A stretch of DNA of 64,000 nucleotides from Annona cherimola (Eukaryota; Streptophyta; Magnoliopsida; Magnoliales; Annonaceae): positions 18,329,764 through 18,393,763 of the forward strand of contig CM059972.1 in NCBI GenBank assembly GCA_030490835.1, given 5' to 3'. Of the stretch, positions 11,637-22,825 are shown one piece after another. A model generated the notes under the pieces. The model was not told the DNA's origin. It made no database searches and saw only the letters and a list, made by a program, of their open reading frames with translations. Position numbers and translations under genes: made by a program. Every line of letters begins with the position of its first letter. Positions within the stretch are counted from its first letter, which is position 1.

Positions 11637-11981
11637 CTACCCAGATCTAATTCTCTTCTGGCCATGCTTTCCGTCAGATTTCAAGGTGCCTGCAGAGTCC
11701 CCCTCGGAAGAGGCCTCCATGGATTTTGTGAAGGAGCAAGAGAGGTCAGCATAGAGATCAACAACTCTCCTAATGTTGTTGTTCAGCTCCCTGATCAAGC
11801 CTACATTTCGGCTGAGGTTGTTGGGGATCTTTGACTCATGGTTTTGGTTAATCTCATTAATCAGAAGCCTGTTCTGGTCTAAGATGTTCTGTACCTGAAC
11901 AAAGCTCTTCTGGAAGGCATGGAAGACCTTGCCATCTACTTGGGTTCCATTGCCGAGACCTGAACATGTATCCCCCTCCAT
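11637..11981 (-). CDS. ELF4-like circadian clock protein
   Basis: The product is 114 residues with one EARLY FLOWERING 4 domain (DUF1313) at about residues 17-82. Recognisable blocks are GKVFHAFQKSFVQVQNILDQ, NRLLINEINQNHESK, NLSRNVGLIRELN and NNIRRVVDLYADLS. ELF4 proteins are small helical nuclear proteins; in Arabidopsis ELF4 joins ELF3 and LUX in the evening complex, which represses clock and growth genes at night. The length and the short basic C-terminus (KHGQKRIRSG) fit the ELF4-LIKE 3/4 branch better than ELF4 itself, but I cannot separate paralogues. A TAA directly precedes the ATG in frame, which fixes the start. The coding region is one exon, as usual for the family. It appears intact. 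Upstream signals suggest a long 5' UTR intron. Confidence 0.9.
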   Translation of the reverse strand: MEGDTCSGLGNGTQVDGKVFHAFQKSFVQVQNILDQNRLLINEINQNHESKIPNNLSRNVGLIRELNNNIRRVVDLYADLSCSFTKSMEASSEGDSAGTLKSDGKHGQKRIRSG

Positions 11982-13558
11982 TTACTGATAAGAATCCGAT
12001 CAAAACTTGTCCTGAAAAGTCCAAAAGGTAGAGATTAAAAAAAGACGTAGATCGCGGATATAGGACCGGAGACTTAACAATGGGTAACCAAATCGAAATT
12101 CAGTGCCAAAAAAAAAAAAAAAAAAAAGCGCAAGGAAGATGCATGTCAGAGCCAAAAATGACCTTTTAAATCAGATACAAATCATATTCTCAAAAGCACC
12201 AAATTCCGCAAATCGAATTCATACCAACGCATTCATTGCCATCACCAGCATAAAAATGGATGCCAGTGCATTGACAATGCAATTTTTTAAAAAATAAAAA
12301 AGATAAAGAAATAGAAGAAGTGAAGACTGAGGAACTTTAGGCTTCCATCGATTTAATAAATTCCATCCTTCCGTTTCCACAAGAAATCTAGTAGTCGACT
12401 GAGGAACTATTATGCACAAACATGATAGAAACCACTGAAAAAGGTCTAAAGGAATTCAAATAAAATATCCAGTGAATCTCAGAAGGGGAAAGCACGAAAA
12501 TATCGCAAGCCAACAAGATCGGAGCTTGAGAACTGAACTGTCAGTAATATCAGTAAAAGAAATTCTTTCGTAGGCATTAGAAGGACTAAAATAATCATCG
12601 CATAATGCGAACATCCTCCGCTAGAAAGGAAACTTGTATTCGGTGCCCCAATTCATTATAGATGAAATTTAATACGCTCAAAGCCAATAAGACTTATTCA
12701 AAGATGAAATGGAAATACCCAAAACAATGAGCCCAAAAAAAAAAAAAAAAGCCAACCACAAGAGGATCACAAGTTTGGAAAGTTCGATAATTGATTGAAG
12801 TCTCATTCATATCTAATAAAATCAAAACCAGACATACCGAGAAGCAACCAAAACCAATAGTCTTAACATACCAAGAAATAAATTTTTCTTAAAACCCACA
12901 ACAAGATCTGAGGTTGTTTCTAAAAAAATATGTTTTAGTTGAATCCCATCATCCCACACCCAGCTTTAAAAAAAAATTCAAAGGCATAAAAGTATCTAGG
13001 AAAAGACATCATTTCACGAACTTTGGCATGAGAGACAAGACCTGAACTGAAATCATGACTAGCATGGTTTTTGACAGAGAGAACAGATGACGAACAGAGA
13101 TTTTTATTTCGTTCAGAAGATGCAAGAAGAAAACAGCAGATCAATTTCCAGAAAAAGGAATGCCTTTTCTCTGATTTTCTCTAGAAATAACATTGCAAAC
13201 TCTGGAATTCAATTAGAACCTCGGCTCCGATAGACCGACATACAAGTCAATACCACGAAAAGAGGAGAAGACCGCAAAACAGCAGACAAAGGGCAGCGCG
13301 GAGGAATTCAGAAACAAACAAATGAGAAAAAAAGGGAAATAGCAGTCGTTTTTTATATTCCCAAGTAATTTCTGAGTCTGTCTGAACAGGGAAAAAGGAC
13401 GAATTGGTAGCCCAAATGTTCAACCGTACCGGGAAGATGGCAGCGGAATTCCAGAAGAAGAGCAAAAAAGATGATATAAAAAAGGCATTGAAGCAATTGA
13501 AAAACTAAAACAAAAAAAAAAAAGAGATTTTTTGATCTGCCGAGTATTGTCAGAACGA

Positions 13559-13578
13559 GAGAGAGAGAGAGAGAGAGA
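13559..13578. repeat. GA microsatellite
   Basis: About ten GA dinucleotides, followed by T and A homopolymer runs, inside the predicted 5' UTR intron of the ELF4-like gene. Confidence 0.85.
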
Positions 13579-13613
13579 ATTACTTTTTTTTTTTTTTAAA
13601 AAAAAAAAGAAGT

Positions 13614-13622
13614 AAAATATCT
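13614..13622 (+). promoter_or_regulatory. Evening-element-like box (AAAATATCT)
   Basis: An exact AAAATATCT nonamer. This is the evening element bound by CCA1/LHY/RVE MYB factors and known in clock-gene promoters, including ELF4. Here it lies in the predicted first intron of the ELF4-like gene. In AT-rich DNA such a nonamer is expected by chance every few kilobases, so its role is only suggested by context. Confidence 0.3.
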
Positions 13623-14292
13623 TCAGGAAGAAAAAAGGAAAAGAAGGAAAAAAGCTCCTTTTTCAGAAGATTCAGACAAAAATCGCCAGCATCCACTCAA
13701 CGGCAGCAGAAAACAATGTCAGGAAAACCACTTGAATTCCAAAAAGCGATATTGGAAATCGTATAATTCAAGCATAATTTTCTAAACAAAACGCAATTTC
13801 ATAAAATACTTTCATATCAATCGAATGAGGTCACAAACTATAGAACTGACAACTCCAAAGTGAAATCTACTGAAATAGGAAAGAGACTCGGCAAAAAAAA
13901 AAAAAAAAAAATTCCGCCTTTTTCAACGACAACAAAAATAATTCCACAGAATTCGGAAAAAGCTACCTCCTTTCAACAAATCGAATAAGAAACTTCAAAT
14001 CCATCAGCAGAAATGATGACCCATTTCAAGAAACTCATCTAAACAATAAAAGTGAATTTAGATATTGGAGTAAATTCAGGAAAAGAATCCCCCCCTTTCT
14101 CCACAAAGCTTTGGACAGAACCACGACATGCTTGAGAAAGAACAGAAATACATCTGAAATAAAAAGCTAATCCAGAACGTCCCCACAAAACCGAAAAAAT
14201 TCGGAAATTTGGGACATGGGTGTGCATAAAAATCAAAAGTGCAGAAGAGAAATAGAATCTTGATAACTTCCCACCGACTCTTCCTGCGTACC

Positions 14293-14535
14293 TTGGAAAT
14301 CTGCAACATTTTTCCCGGAGAGAGAATAGATATGATGAGGAGAGAAGCAGATATGAAAGAATATGTAGATTTGACAGTCACGCTTCTACCCTCTTCTCTC
14401 TCCAAAAATTTTCTTCTCTCTCCTCCCTCTTCTCTCTCCAAAATTTTTCTTCTCTCTCCCCCCTCTTTTCTGTTTTCTCCTAAAATTCTCTCTTTCTTTC
14501 TTTCTTTCTTTCTTTCTTTTTTTTTGCCTTTTCTC
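14293..14535 (-). other. Predicted 5' UTR exon of the ELF4-like gene
   Basis: This lies between the TATA box (about 14556-14563) and the donor at 14292. It is strongly purine-rich on the minus strand (GAAA and GAGAGAAG repeats; CTTT on the plus strand at about 14485-14525), common in plant leader exons. The transcription start is an estimate 30 bases downstream of the TATA box. Confidence 0.45.
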
Positions 14536-14555
14536 ATCAGTCTCCTGTCTCCCGC

Positions 14556-14563
14556 GATTTTAT
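14556..14563 (-). promoter_or_regulatory. TATA box of the ELF4-like gene
   Basis: On the minus strand the sequence reads CCTATAAAATCGCGGG, a good plant TATA box followed by a GC-rich initiator region. It points toward the ELF4-like coding exon, and the CT-rich leader follows at the expected distance. Confidence 0.5.
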
Positions 14564-14569
14564 AGGAAA

Positions 14570-15485
14570 TTTCACTTTAATATTGAATTCAACACCATGT
14601 GGAGCGTTTTTCTGATATACCAATAAAAAAAAATGCCCCACATCCTGTGATTGCTCTCGGAACTACCATCAATCGAGATATGATCGGCCACGATTGGTTA
14701 GGAGAGCTTGAATTCTAGCAAATTAACGAATGTGAGCCGCTCATTTTGCTGGCCTATTTCATTTTTTTTTGGGTCAACATCTGAAATTTATTAAGATAGG
14801 TGATCTTTGCCATCTAACAGATGTGGCTGCATTAACTTTCCATTTCTATAAACCAATATTGTCCGTTCATATAGTTTCATTACATAAATTATCTTATTTG
14901 ATTATTCGTATCTTCGTTTTTCAATATCTATACGGATTGGATGAAGGCGCATGTGTTCTAAGGCTTGATTTGTTTGTTTGTTTGTTTGTTTTTTTTTAAC
15001 CAATTCAGTTGCACTATCAGTTGCGGGATATTACCACAAAATCAATTTTCTCCCATTTGGGCAGAGCCAGATTTTTAATGAGAAAGCTGCCCACACTTTT
15101 TTTCCCCCTAATAAGTTTTCCATGTCAGATGGTCCATCAACTTTGAAGAAAGTGTATTTTAGGAGAAGAATAAATAAGACAAATGTCTCATATTAATTTT
15201 TAATTAGTCTTCCGAACCACAACGCTCACGGAAACTATTTCGTCATCCAACTGGTAACTATTTTGGGGCTTCTTTCGTTGGACCAAACTAAAAAGATTTT
15301 AGGAAAAAATCACAACTGTTTTAACCACTGCATTTATAATCAGTATTTATCTTTTTATCGAAATTCATATTTATATATATTTATTATTATTTTGCAACTC
15401 TTTTTTTTTTTTTTTTTTTTTTTTTGCAATTTTGGTATATTTTTTCAATGTCCATTGCACCATTTGTCTTTTTTTTTTTTGTGGT
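14570..15485. other. Upstream region of the ELF4-like gene and intergenic DNA
   Basis: The first few hundred bases are likely promoter of the ELF4-like gene. Beyond that the sequence is AT-rich with a TTTG repeat (14969-14989) and a 26-base T run (15401-15425). No other gene is visible. Confidence 0.4.
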
Positions 15486-15489
15486 GTAT

Positions 15490-15585
15490 TTTTTTAAGGA
15501 TTCAAACCAAGACTCATCTTACCCACCCTAATAGAGACGCTGTCTCTAATCACCTGTGCTAACCACAAACAGATTCATTTGCTTA
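15490..15585 (-). repeat. SINE-like repeat (tRNA-derived head)
   Basis: On the minus strand an A-box-like TGGTTAGCACAGGTG and a B-box-like GGTTTGAATCC are separated by about 45 bases, as in tRNA-derived SINEs. The sequence between cannot form a proper anticodon arm. A T-rich tract lies on the other side on the plus strand, matching an A-rich SINE tail. Confidence 0.4.
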
Positions 15586-15589
15586 TTAC

Positions 15590-16373
15590 ATACTTATTTA
15601 AACGAACTACTCATTTTTAACGAATTCTTTATCAAATATGCTTGGTTTGAAGTCATTCTAAATGTTCTTCTTTTTTCTCTTTATATTTGGATGTAAAAAG
15701 GTTTAAAATATATTTTTCTATTTTTCGCCTCTTGAATCTAATACAAGATGCGTTCGCAAAGTGATAAAATTTTCCGTGAAACAATTTTAGTATAAAAGTT
15801 TTTTTAATGAATATTTATATACATCATAACAATTTATATCATATTCAAGCATATTTATAACCCTTATATAATAAAGGAAAATCTTTAATAACACCACAAA
15901 TAGGGGGGAAAACTATAATATTTCACCAAGTGAATGAAATAAAAAAAAAACTCACCACTTGAATAGGAGAGGAGAGTCAAGCTCATGACTAGTTACCAAT
16001 AAGCCAACATGAGTTACCACTAATGTACAACCTTCATAGCTAGCATAAAAGTTTTTAAATTGCGAGAAAATACTGTGATATAATAAAGGTAATGATGAAA
16101 AGTAGAGAAAGATAAAATAAATATATTAGTTATATGATTAGTTATGTGGAAGCGATTGAAATATAAAAATGACTAAAAAATAAACTAATTGGGGAAAATA
16201 AATTTTTTTATAGTAGGTGAGAAATAGCTTATGATGATGATGATAATGATTTAAAGAATCAAACACGCTCAAAATCTTATTTGGACAACAAGAACGTTCA
16301 CATAAACAACGCTTATACCCATGAAATTTTAGTCAACCAAATATTTAGTACGAAACTCCCCCGACAAATATAA
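15590..16373. other. AT-rich intergenic DNA
   Basis: Contains a further weak tRNA-like head on the minus strand at about 15940-16040 (TGGTAACTCATGTTGG motif resembling that at 3.6 kb). No coding signal. Confidence 0.35.
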
Positions 16374-16652
16374 GGTGTGTTTAGAAATGGATAAAACTTT
16401 TGATGAAAACTTGTAGAGAGTAAAAGTTGTCAAATGATGTCATATGATAGGGGTAATTATGAAGAATAAATAGGATAAAGTTGAAATAGATAGGTTACTT
16501 GTGTTGGTAGTTGTGTAGAAATAATTGAAAAGTAGGGTAATTATATAGAAAAAAGTGAAAAAATAATTAAAAAATAGGATAATTATGGAGAGTGAAAAGT
16601 TTTAGATTGAAAAGTTTTAACTTGACAACTTTACTTTATTACCAAACACACC
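16374..16652 (+). mobile_element. Family D MITE, complete copy
   Basis: About 279 bp bounded by inverted ends ggtgtgttt and aaacacacc. The body has the family hallmarks ataaaacttttgatgaaaa, tcatatgataggggtaatta, aaatagataggttactt, gaaaagtagggtaattat and gaaaagttttagattgaaaag. Other copies occur on both strands (19.3, 19.6, 20.3, 22.0, 26.9, 29.1, 33.6, 37.9, 44.2, 44.4, 44.7, 53.4, 53.9 kb). No protein is encoded. This copy has no clear target duplication, so the superfamily is left open. Confidence 0.8.
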
Positions 16653-18095
16653 GTCTACGTGATGTGTCCCTTGTAAAAGCCCTTAATGTCAATTTGTCGA
16701 TGGGTCTTTTCGAATTAATTAGACGTCTACAGCTCTCATGGATGGAGATTGGATCTGTTGTTGATACTTACAAGTGAGCAGACCATCTACGTGATGAATT
16801 CACCAAAATTGGGCATGACCCAAAATTTTAGCCGGTTTTCGAGGTCTACTTTTCGCAGGGATAGACTGTTTTATCCGTGCCCAAGATCAACGGCCAGGAT
16901 GGAAAGTCAATGTCGTGACACTAGACTCAGACTAAGACCGCGGATCACCATGCCGGAGCCCACACGCGTGGACTCCGCGCGTCCAGAACGATGCATCCGA
17001 GAAAACACTAGTAGCTGTAGTTTGTAGAAGAATCGCACGTCTCAAGCGCGAGGGCATGCCTCATTCGTGATCACTCTCTCATAAAACAATCCAAATCCAA
17101 TCCGTCCATCATTCTAGAACCATAAAATTTGTTTTAAATATAAGTAATAATAAACATAAGGTTTACTTGGTCTTCAAATCGAGAAAAAATTAAAGGGAAA
17201 CGTGATTTTGTAAGGAGAAAAAGCTTCGCACTTCATGGTTTTACATTCGTGGAGTCCGAAGGGAGAATCCCAATTTGAGAAAAGGGTCGATTTGCTCAAA
17301 AAATGCAACGTTTTCGAACTTGTGCAATTGCGTACCGGGGATGCGCGAGACGCCTCACGGGAACTCCGCCAGTCCGCCTGCGAATCTTCCGCGCGCGCGA
17401 AGAATGTGAGAAGTAAGTTCCTAAAATCTTCCTCCGGCTTGTTCACTACCAGTGGCGCTTGGCCGCGTGTATTTTAGGCTCGGCAGATCTAGAGGCTCGG
17501 ATCCGAGCCTCGAACCCCTCCGAGCCTCCTCCAAAAGAGTGGCAGCTTTTGTTCCCTCCTGCACATGGGGCCCACTCAGGGCAATGACAGCCCATCGAAC
17601 GACGGACTTAGCAGCACCCGGGGACAAAAACTTTTGATGGACTTATTCCCGCGTACCCATCATATTTGAGTATTTTTTTTTAATTCTTAATATATTCTAT
17701 AAATTTCTCGTGTGCTTGTAATATTTCACTCTTAATTTCTCTTATACCAACTCTGTCAATAATATGTGTCTTTTTGCTTACAATTCCAAAAATACTCCTT
17801 CATCATCCTCTCCCATGCTAGCCCATCCCTTCGTTGCTAGAGTTAGCCACCACTTTCACCAACTCTTCCTCAATCTCAATCACATACTCATCTTTTTCAA
17901 TACTTTCCAAAAAAAATCAATTCCCTGATTGCCAATCTAAATATATGCCCGCTGTCTCCTACTCTCCTTTCTCCCCCTCTGCCTCCACCTCCTCACCCTA
18001 AGAATCCCCGACCTATGCTATGCCATAAGGATGCTACCATCTCTCCTGAAAGGCTCTCATCGTCCTCCTCCCTCTAATTATCTTTCATCTCCCTT
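16653..18095. other. Mixed unique DNA, no intact gene seen
   Basis: Positions 16800-17640 are clearly more GC-rich than their surroundings (for example 16900-17010 and 17330-17560) and open in several frames on both strands, but no family motif is seen. They may be a promoter or decayed unique gene sequence. From about 17760 on, C-rich sequence leads into the GRAS pseudogene and may be its decayed N-terminal low-complexity region. Confidence 0.35.
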
Positions 18096-18099
18096 ACTT

Positions 18100-18940
18100 C
18101 AATCTCTCCTTAAGAGTGTCCAAATTGCCAAGTCCAAATCAGACCACACCACGTGCTAATATCCTTCTTAACATTCGCGATTCCATCTCCAATTGCAGGG
18201 CCTCAAGGAGTGACTGACTTTCTACTTTTAGGAAGCCCTCTGTGGCCACTTGTCGTTGAAGATGGCTCCCTTCACCTACCATTACTGTGAAATTACCGTT
18301 GCAATTTCATTCCTCATCAGAGGACTTCATGCTTTCTTACAAGCTCTCAATGACGCCTGGCCCTACTCCAAATTCACCCACCTAATTGCCAACAGGGCTA
18401 TTTTGGAAGCCACCAAATCCTTTGATCGTATTTACATTATAGATTTTGAAGTCATTCAGGGGTTTAGAGAGCTTCTCTGCTTCAGGTCCTCGTCACTTGA
18501 TCCGCCGAAAAGCCTGCAAAGGGCCGTATTTAGGGCATTTCGTCGCCTATGCTCAGTGCTTTTCCCTCCACTTCCCTCATCGTCATTGGAAATCGGTTAA
18601 GGGACTTCACTAAGCTTCTCTCCAGCGAGCGCTAACCCTAGTTCATGAACTCAATGAGTCGAGCTTCCAAGTGAGTTTAGATGAGGCGCTGGTCGTCAAT
18701 TTCATTCTCGAGATGTACAACATCCTCGGAGAGAAGCCTGCGACAGTGGAGTAGATGCTCCGACTGGGGAAATTGTTAAAGCCAAAGGTGGTGAAATCTT
18801 AGGGAGTACGAAACAAGCTTGAAGCGAAAGGGGGTTCTTGAATTGGTTTAAGAATGCTCTTTAATACCACACAACAATGTTTGAGACTCTAGAGCGAAGC
18901 ATTGCGAGGAAATCTAGCGAGCACCTTGGAGTGGCAGAGG
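18100..18940 (+). pseudogene. GRAS transcription factor pseudogene (SCL4/SCL7-like)
   Basis: Pieces of a GRAS domain follow in the right order across frames. First come LLKSVQIAKSKSDH (leucine heptad region, about 18108) and ALCGHLSLKMAPFTYH (about 18232-18285). Then LNDAWPYSKFTHLIANRAILEA (18348-18413) and the IYIIDFEVIQG block matching the GRAS VHIID motif (about 18430-18462). Last come VSLDEALVVNFILEMYNIL (about 18672-18730), LRLGKLLKPKVV (about 18760-18795) and MFETLERSIARKSSEH (about 18877-18925). The LNDACPYSKF-type sequence is typical of the SCARECROW-LIKE 4/7 subfamily of plant nuclear regulators. Stops and frameshifts lie between blocks (a TAG after KPATVE, a TAG after PKVVKS) and the PFYRE and SAW regions are not complete. 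It is therefore a broken copy. The longest surviving frame is 18250-18600. Confidence 0.8.
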
Positions 18941-19299
18941 ATGGTAGCAATGGTGCTACTAACGTCGATGTAGGTGCTGATGGTATTAAGCACAACGCCA
19001 GCCATTGCATGCCTAATGGAAAATGAGAACAGGGTGGTGGTGATAGTAAAGGTGAAGAGGATGATGGAGGGGCACTTTTGGGATTACAAAAAAAGACACA
19101 CATTACCGACACTATGGGCATAGTAAGAATTATAGGTGAAATGCTGTGGGTACCTAGGAAAATTTTAAAATGTTATGGATATAAAGGAAATAATGGCCAT
19201 ATGTCATGAATACGGGGGGAATTTGCCTTTTAGAAATAATGTCTGCTATGGATGTGAAATGAGAAGGGAAGGTTCATGTTTACAAGATAACAATTTATT

Positions 19300-19560
19300 T
19301 TTTTGGTGGGCTTATAAAGTGATAAAAAATTTTATAAAAAAATTTTATGAAAAAGTTTTTCAAATGTGAAAAAATGAGGTGATATTAGAAGGGTAGATTT
19401 ATGGTTAGTTGCATAGAAATAATTGAAAAATAGGGTAGCTGTATAGGAAGAAATGAAAAATAATTAAAAATAAGATAGTTGTGGAGAATAAAAAGTTTTA
19501 AATTTTAAAATTTTATGTTTTAATAAATATCACCTTTATTTTATTTTTTATTTTAGGGTG
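19300..19560 (+). mobile_element. Family D MITE, diverged copy
   Basis: The body matches family D (gaaataattgaaaaatagggtag, gaaaaataattaaaaataagatag, gaataaaaagttttaaat), but the left terminus is eroded. It lies directly before another plus-strand copy. Confidence 0.6.
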
Positions 19561-19604
19561 TATTTGTTTTCACAAAAAAAAATTTAAAATCAAAACATTT
19601 TAGG

Positions 19605-20250
19605 GTATTTTTGGGAAGTAATAAAACTTTTGCATGAAAAATTTTTGGTGTAAAAAGTTTTTGAAATTGAAGAAAATGATATAATAGTGGGGATAATGAT
19701 GATGAGTAAAGAAAATAAAATTAAAATAGATAGATTCGTTGTATGAGTAGTTGTGTCAAATGATTGAAAAGTATGATAATTTTATAGGGAGAAGTTATCC
19801 TATTAGCCCAGGATAAATAAATGTCTTGTTTAGCCCATTTCGAAAAATCTATTTACAATATTTTTTTCTTTATACACTTATTTATCTAAATGTATTTAAT
19901 ATAAAAATCAAGTTTTACTATTTTTGGATATGTATATATAATTTTTTTGATATTTTTAAAGATAGAGGTATTTTCGATACATATATACACATAGATGTTT
20001 AAAAATCTAAAAAAATATATACATATATCCAAATATGATAAAACTTAGTTTATATATTGAATAAACTTAGATAAATAAATGTATGAAAAAGTAAAAAAAG
20101 TGCTGTAAATTTTTTTTTTGAAGTAGGTCAAGCGAGACATTTATTCAGCCCAGGCTGATAGGATTGTTTGTCTTTTATAAGAAGATGTGAATAAATAAGT
20201 AAAAAATAAGACAGTTCTTCGAGAGTAAAAAAATTTAGCCTTTGCCAGAC
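19605..20250 (+). mobile_element. Family D MITE interrupted by a foldback element
   Basis: The left part (19605-19796: aataaaacttttgcatgaaaaa through attgaaaagtatgataatttt) and the right part (20171-20250: gaataaataagtaaaaaataagacag to ttagcctttgccagacataccc) together make one family D copy. The foldback element at 19797-20170 splits it. This gives a relative age: family D first, foldback later. Confidence 0.65.
19797..20170. mobile_element. Foldback MITE nested in family D
   Basis: The left end, with tatcctattagcccagg then ataaataaatgtcttg, is matched in inverse by the right end, with gacatttattcagcc then caggctgatagga. The inverted arms continue inward for over 100 bp, through a tatttacaatattttttt block and an acttatttatctaaatgta block, so nearly the whole element is a hairpin. 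It encodes no protein. The flanks (ttttatagggagaag and ttttataagaagatg) look partly duplicated, but an exact target duplication is not certain. Confidence 0.7.
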
Positions 20251-20502
20251 ATACCCTTGGTATAAAACATTTCGCTTTGCTCAAATGCTTATTTTAAAAT
20301 TTTTTCATATTTTCCTATACAATTATCATACTTTTCCATCATTTTATACAACTTCTCATCCGACTAACTTATGATTTTTAACTTTACTCTCTTTACTCCT
20401 GATTGTTACCTCTATTATATTACATCAGTTTCTCCTATTTCAAAAACTTTTATATTAAAAAATTTTTATCGAAAAGTTTTATTACTTCACAAACACACCC
20501 TT
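20251..20502 (-). mobile_element. Family D MITE copy
   Basis: An inverse-orientation copy with tatacaattatcatacttttcc, actctctttactcctgattgttac, tatcgaaaagttttattac and a terminal cacaaacacac. It is directly adjacent to the preceding plus-strand copy, giving a tail-to-tail pair. Confidence 0.65.
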
Positions 20503-22040
20503 AATATAATTTCTCGTATATCATATACAATTATTATCTTTCAGAAAAAATTTTCTTATACCTAAAATATTTTTTCATAATTCCTATTATACCTATAATA
20601 TTTTAAAAATTTCTTTTATAACCCATAGGATTTTATCCTAAATTCATGTCATGATCATCCAATCAAAACAACCGTTAATTATCCGATTAAAAAATGATTT
20701 TGCTCTTTTATAATTTTTTAATTGAAATAATTCAATCCTAATATGCTTTAATTAATGTTAACGAATCATCAATTTGTGATATTAGATGATTCAGATATTA
20801 TGTTTGGACTAAATTATTTTAACTAAAAATTTTGAATGGATAAAATTGTCTTTGCAATAGAGTAGTTAATTGTTGTTTTAATCGCATGAGTATGATAAAA
20901 ATTTAGAGTGAAATATTATGAGTATAAAATAAAATTTTAAAACATTGTGAGTGTATTAGAAATTAGGAACAAATATTGTGGGTATAAGAGAAATTTTTCT
21001 TTAACTTTCATTCAATCTTCTTTATCTCATTCCTATCTTGCCTACCATCTTAAATTGTAAAAAGTTTAGCGGAACAGCATATGATGGTGGGATATGAATG
21101 AGATGATATTTTTTTTAAAAATATTTTCTATATAATCTTTTATTTTCTAATCCACAATAATCTTATTTTTTTCTACCAATTGCCTTTCAGAACTCTAACT
21201 CTAGTGGGATGAGAATGGAATTAGGATGAGGATGGAAGAAGTATTGTTGTCGAACGGCAATGAGAAAAGTTATATTAGCATTGGAAAAAGTCGTATTAAA
21301 ATATAAAAATAGGTTATTATTTTTAGAAAATAGGAAAAATGTTTTTGAAAATGGAAGATTCGATCCCAACCTCATGCCATCTAAGACGTGAAGAAATAGA
21401 ATTTTATTTCAATTTGTACTCATCTAATCTTCTGGTCTCATTTACATCTCATTTCGTCCCATTGTCCTTCGAAACAGGATTCAAAATAGAATTTCTGTTT
21501 TGCCCTGCATTCGTTGAAAATTTGAAATGATGTAGGTGTGCCCTTGAAATGATAAATGGTCGTCGATGGGGCTTAAATATATGCTGTAAATTGGATTGAT
21601 TTTGGCCGTCCCATTTTGAGCAGGTAGCCTTGGCAGGGCCTGCCTTAAAAAAATAATAATAATAACAAAAAAATGGGGATGGGTGGGTGGTTGCCCTAGT
21701 TGACTTCCCGCTCTGGCCAGCTATTTATTTTTCTTGTGTCGCTGAAGTTGAAAGATTTTTTTGTTTGGCTTTCTTATCTTGGAATCTTCTCCAATGGTGA
21801 ATCTTGTCGGAAATGTGTACATGTGAGGCCTTAAAAAATTCATGATGAGTTGCTCCAACATTGTCTGATACAATGCCACTATTTGTTTAATTAAAAAGAA
21901 GCTAAGCGATTTATTAAAGGGAAATTCGCCTGATGGGATAAATGAAAAAGAAAATACAAGGAAACAAAAAGAAAATAGTGTTGCCAGTAAAAAAATATGG
22001 AAACATGAGTTATAAGGTATGAATATCATGGTCTTTGTCA
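20503..22040. other. AT-rich intergenic DNA with a diverged repeat
   Basis: No gene is seen. Positions about 21190-21420 (gatgagaatggaatt, aaaataggttattatttt, ttcgatcccaacctc) resemble in inverse orientation the sequence at about 42980-43130, so an unclassified dispersed repeat (family F) is present. The minus-strand open frame at 21721-22044 shows no domain. Confidence 0.35.
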
Positions 22041-22285
22041 TCAAAAGTCATGTGTTTGGCATTTGGAAAAAAAAATGGAAAGAATTTGAAAAAAGTGATA
22101 GTCAATGGGATAGATACGGTGAGGGGTAAGGATTAGAAGTAAAATAAATAAAACTAATTGTTATATGTAAAGATAAGAAAAAAATAATTGTAAAATAATA
22201 TAATTTTTTTTGATAAGATAATTGTAAAGTAATATAGTTGTATAGAAAAGTAAGGAAGTTTTTTCATTGCTAAACATATGAAGTA
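22041..22285 (+). mobile_element. Family D MITE, highly diverged
   Basis: Weak match: a gtgtttggcatttgg start, aattgtaaaataatataat, gtaatatagttgtatagaaaag and an attgctaaacata end. It is the most decayed copy of the family in the window. Confidence 0.4.
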
Positions 22286-22825
22286 TCAATAATATAACAC
22301 ATAAAGTAAGTACAAATTTTAAAATTTATGAAAATTGATGAAATTTTTGAGAAAGATATAGTTGTTATGTAGGAAAATTTATATTGAGGAATATTTTTTT
22401 CAAAATTTTTTATTTTCTGCTATTCGAACATGCGCAAATATTACAAAATAGAGTACAGAGCAACCTCTATCCTACACCTCAATATATTTGTCAATCAAAT
22501 TAACAAAATGAATCTGACTTAATTTTAGCTAGAAAGTGTATATTTATATGATTTGTTAATGATTTAAATCTATGTTATATGATGGTGAAAAAATAAACAT
22601 ATTTATTAGGGAGTCCACTCTTACATTACCCTTGTTTAATTTTTTGCATGGATATATAAATAAAAGCAAGATCTTTACATTATGAATTTTGATTTTTTAA
22701 TTTCGAAAATGTAAGCATTAATGTTTATTTTTTCAATTTTCAAATTTAAAAATATTTTACACATTAAAAATGTAAAATTTCATATGAAGTGTGATCCAAC
22801 ATGACATATACTTACGAAAAAAATT
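22286..22825. other. AT-rich intergenic DNA, no gene seen
   Basis: Low-complexity AT-rich DNA with stops in all frames. Confidence 0.5.

Larger units (their letters stand above)
12013..14292 (-). other. Probable 5' UTR intron of the ELF4-like gene
   Basis: Reading the minus strand, a good donor (CCAAG then GTACGCAGG) lies at about 14292. A pyrimidine-rich acceptor (GGACTTTTCAG then GACAAG) lies at about 12013, some 30 bases before the coding exon. The sequence between (about 2.3 kb) has no coding signal of its own. It is AT-rich with A runs, a GA repeat at 13559-13578 and an AAAATATCT box. The intron is predicted from splice-like motifs only. Confidence 0.5.

Noticed and set aside
14239..14565. 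108-codon plus-strand and 153-codon minus-strand frames
   Set aside because: They run through the CTTT/GAAA repeat and the predicted leader exon of the ELF4-like gene; translations are simple repeats.
18861..19121. 86-codon minus-strand frame with Pro/Ser-rich translation
   Set aside because: It is antisense to the 3' end of the GRAS pseudogene, which explains its openness.
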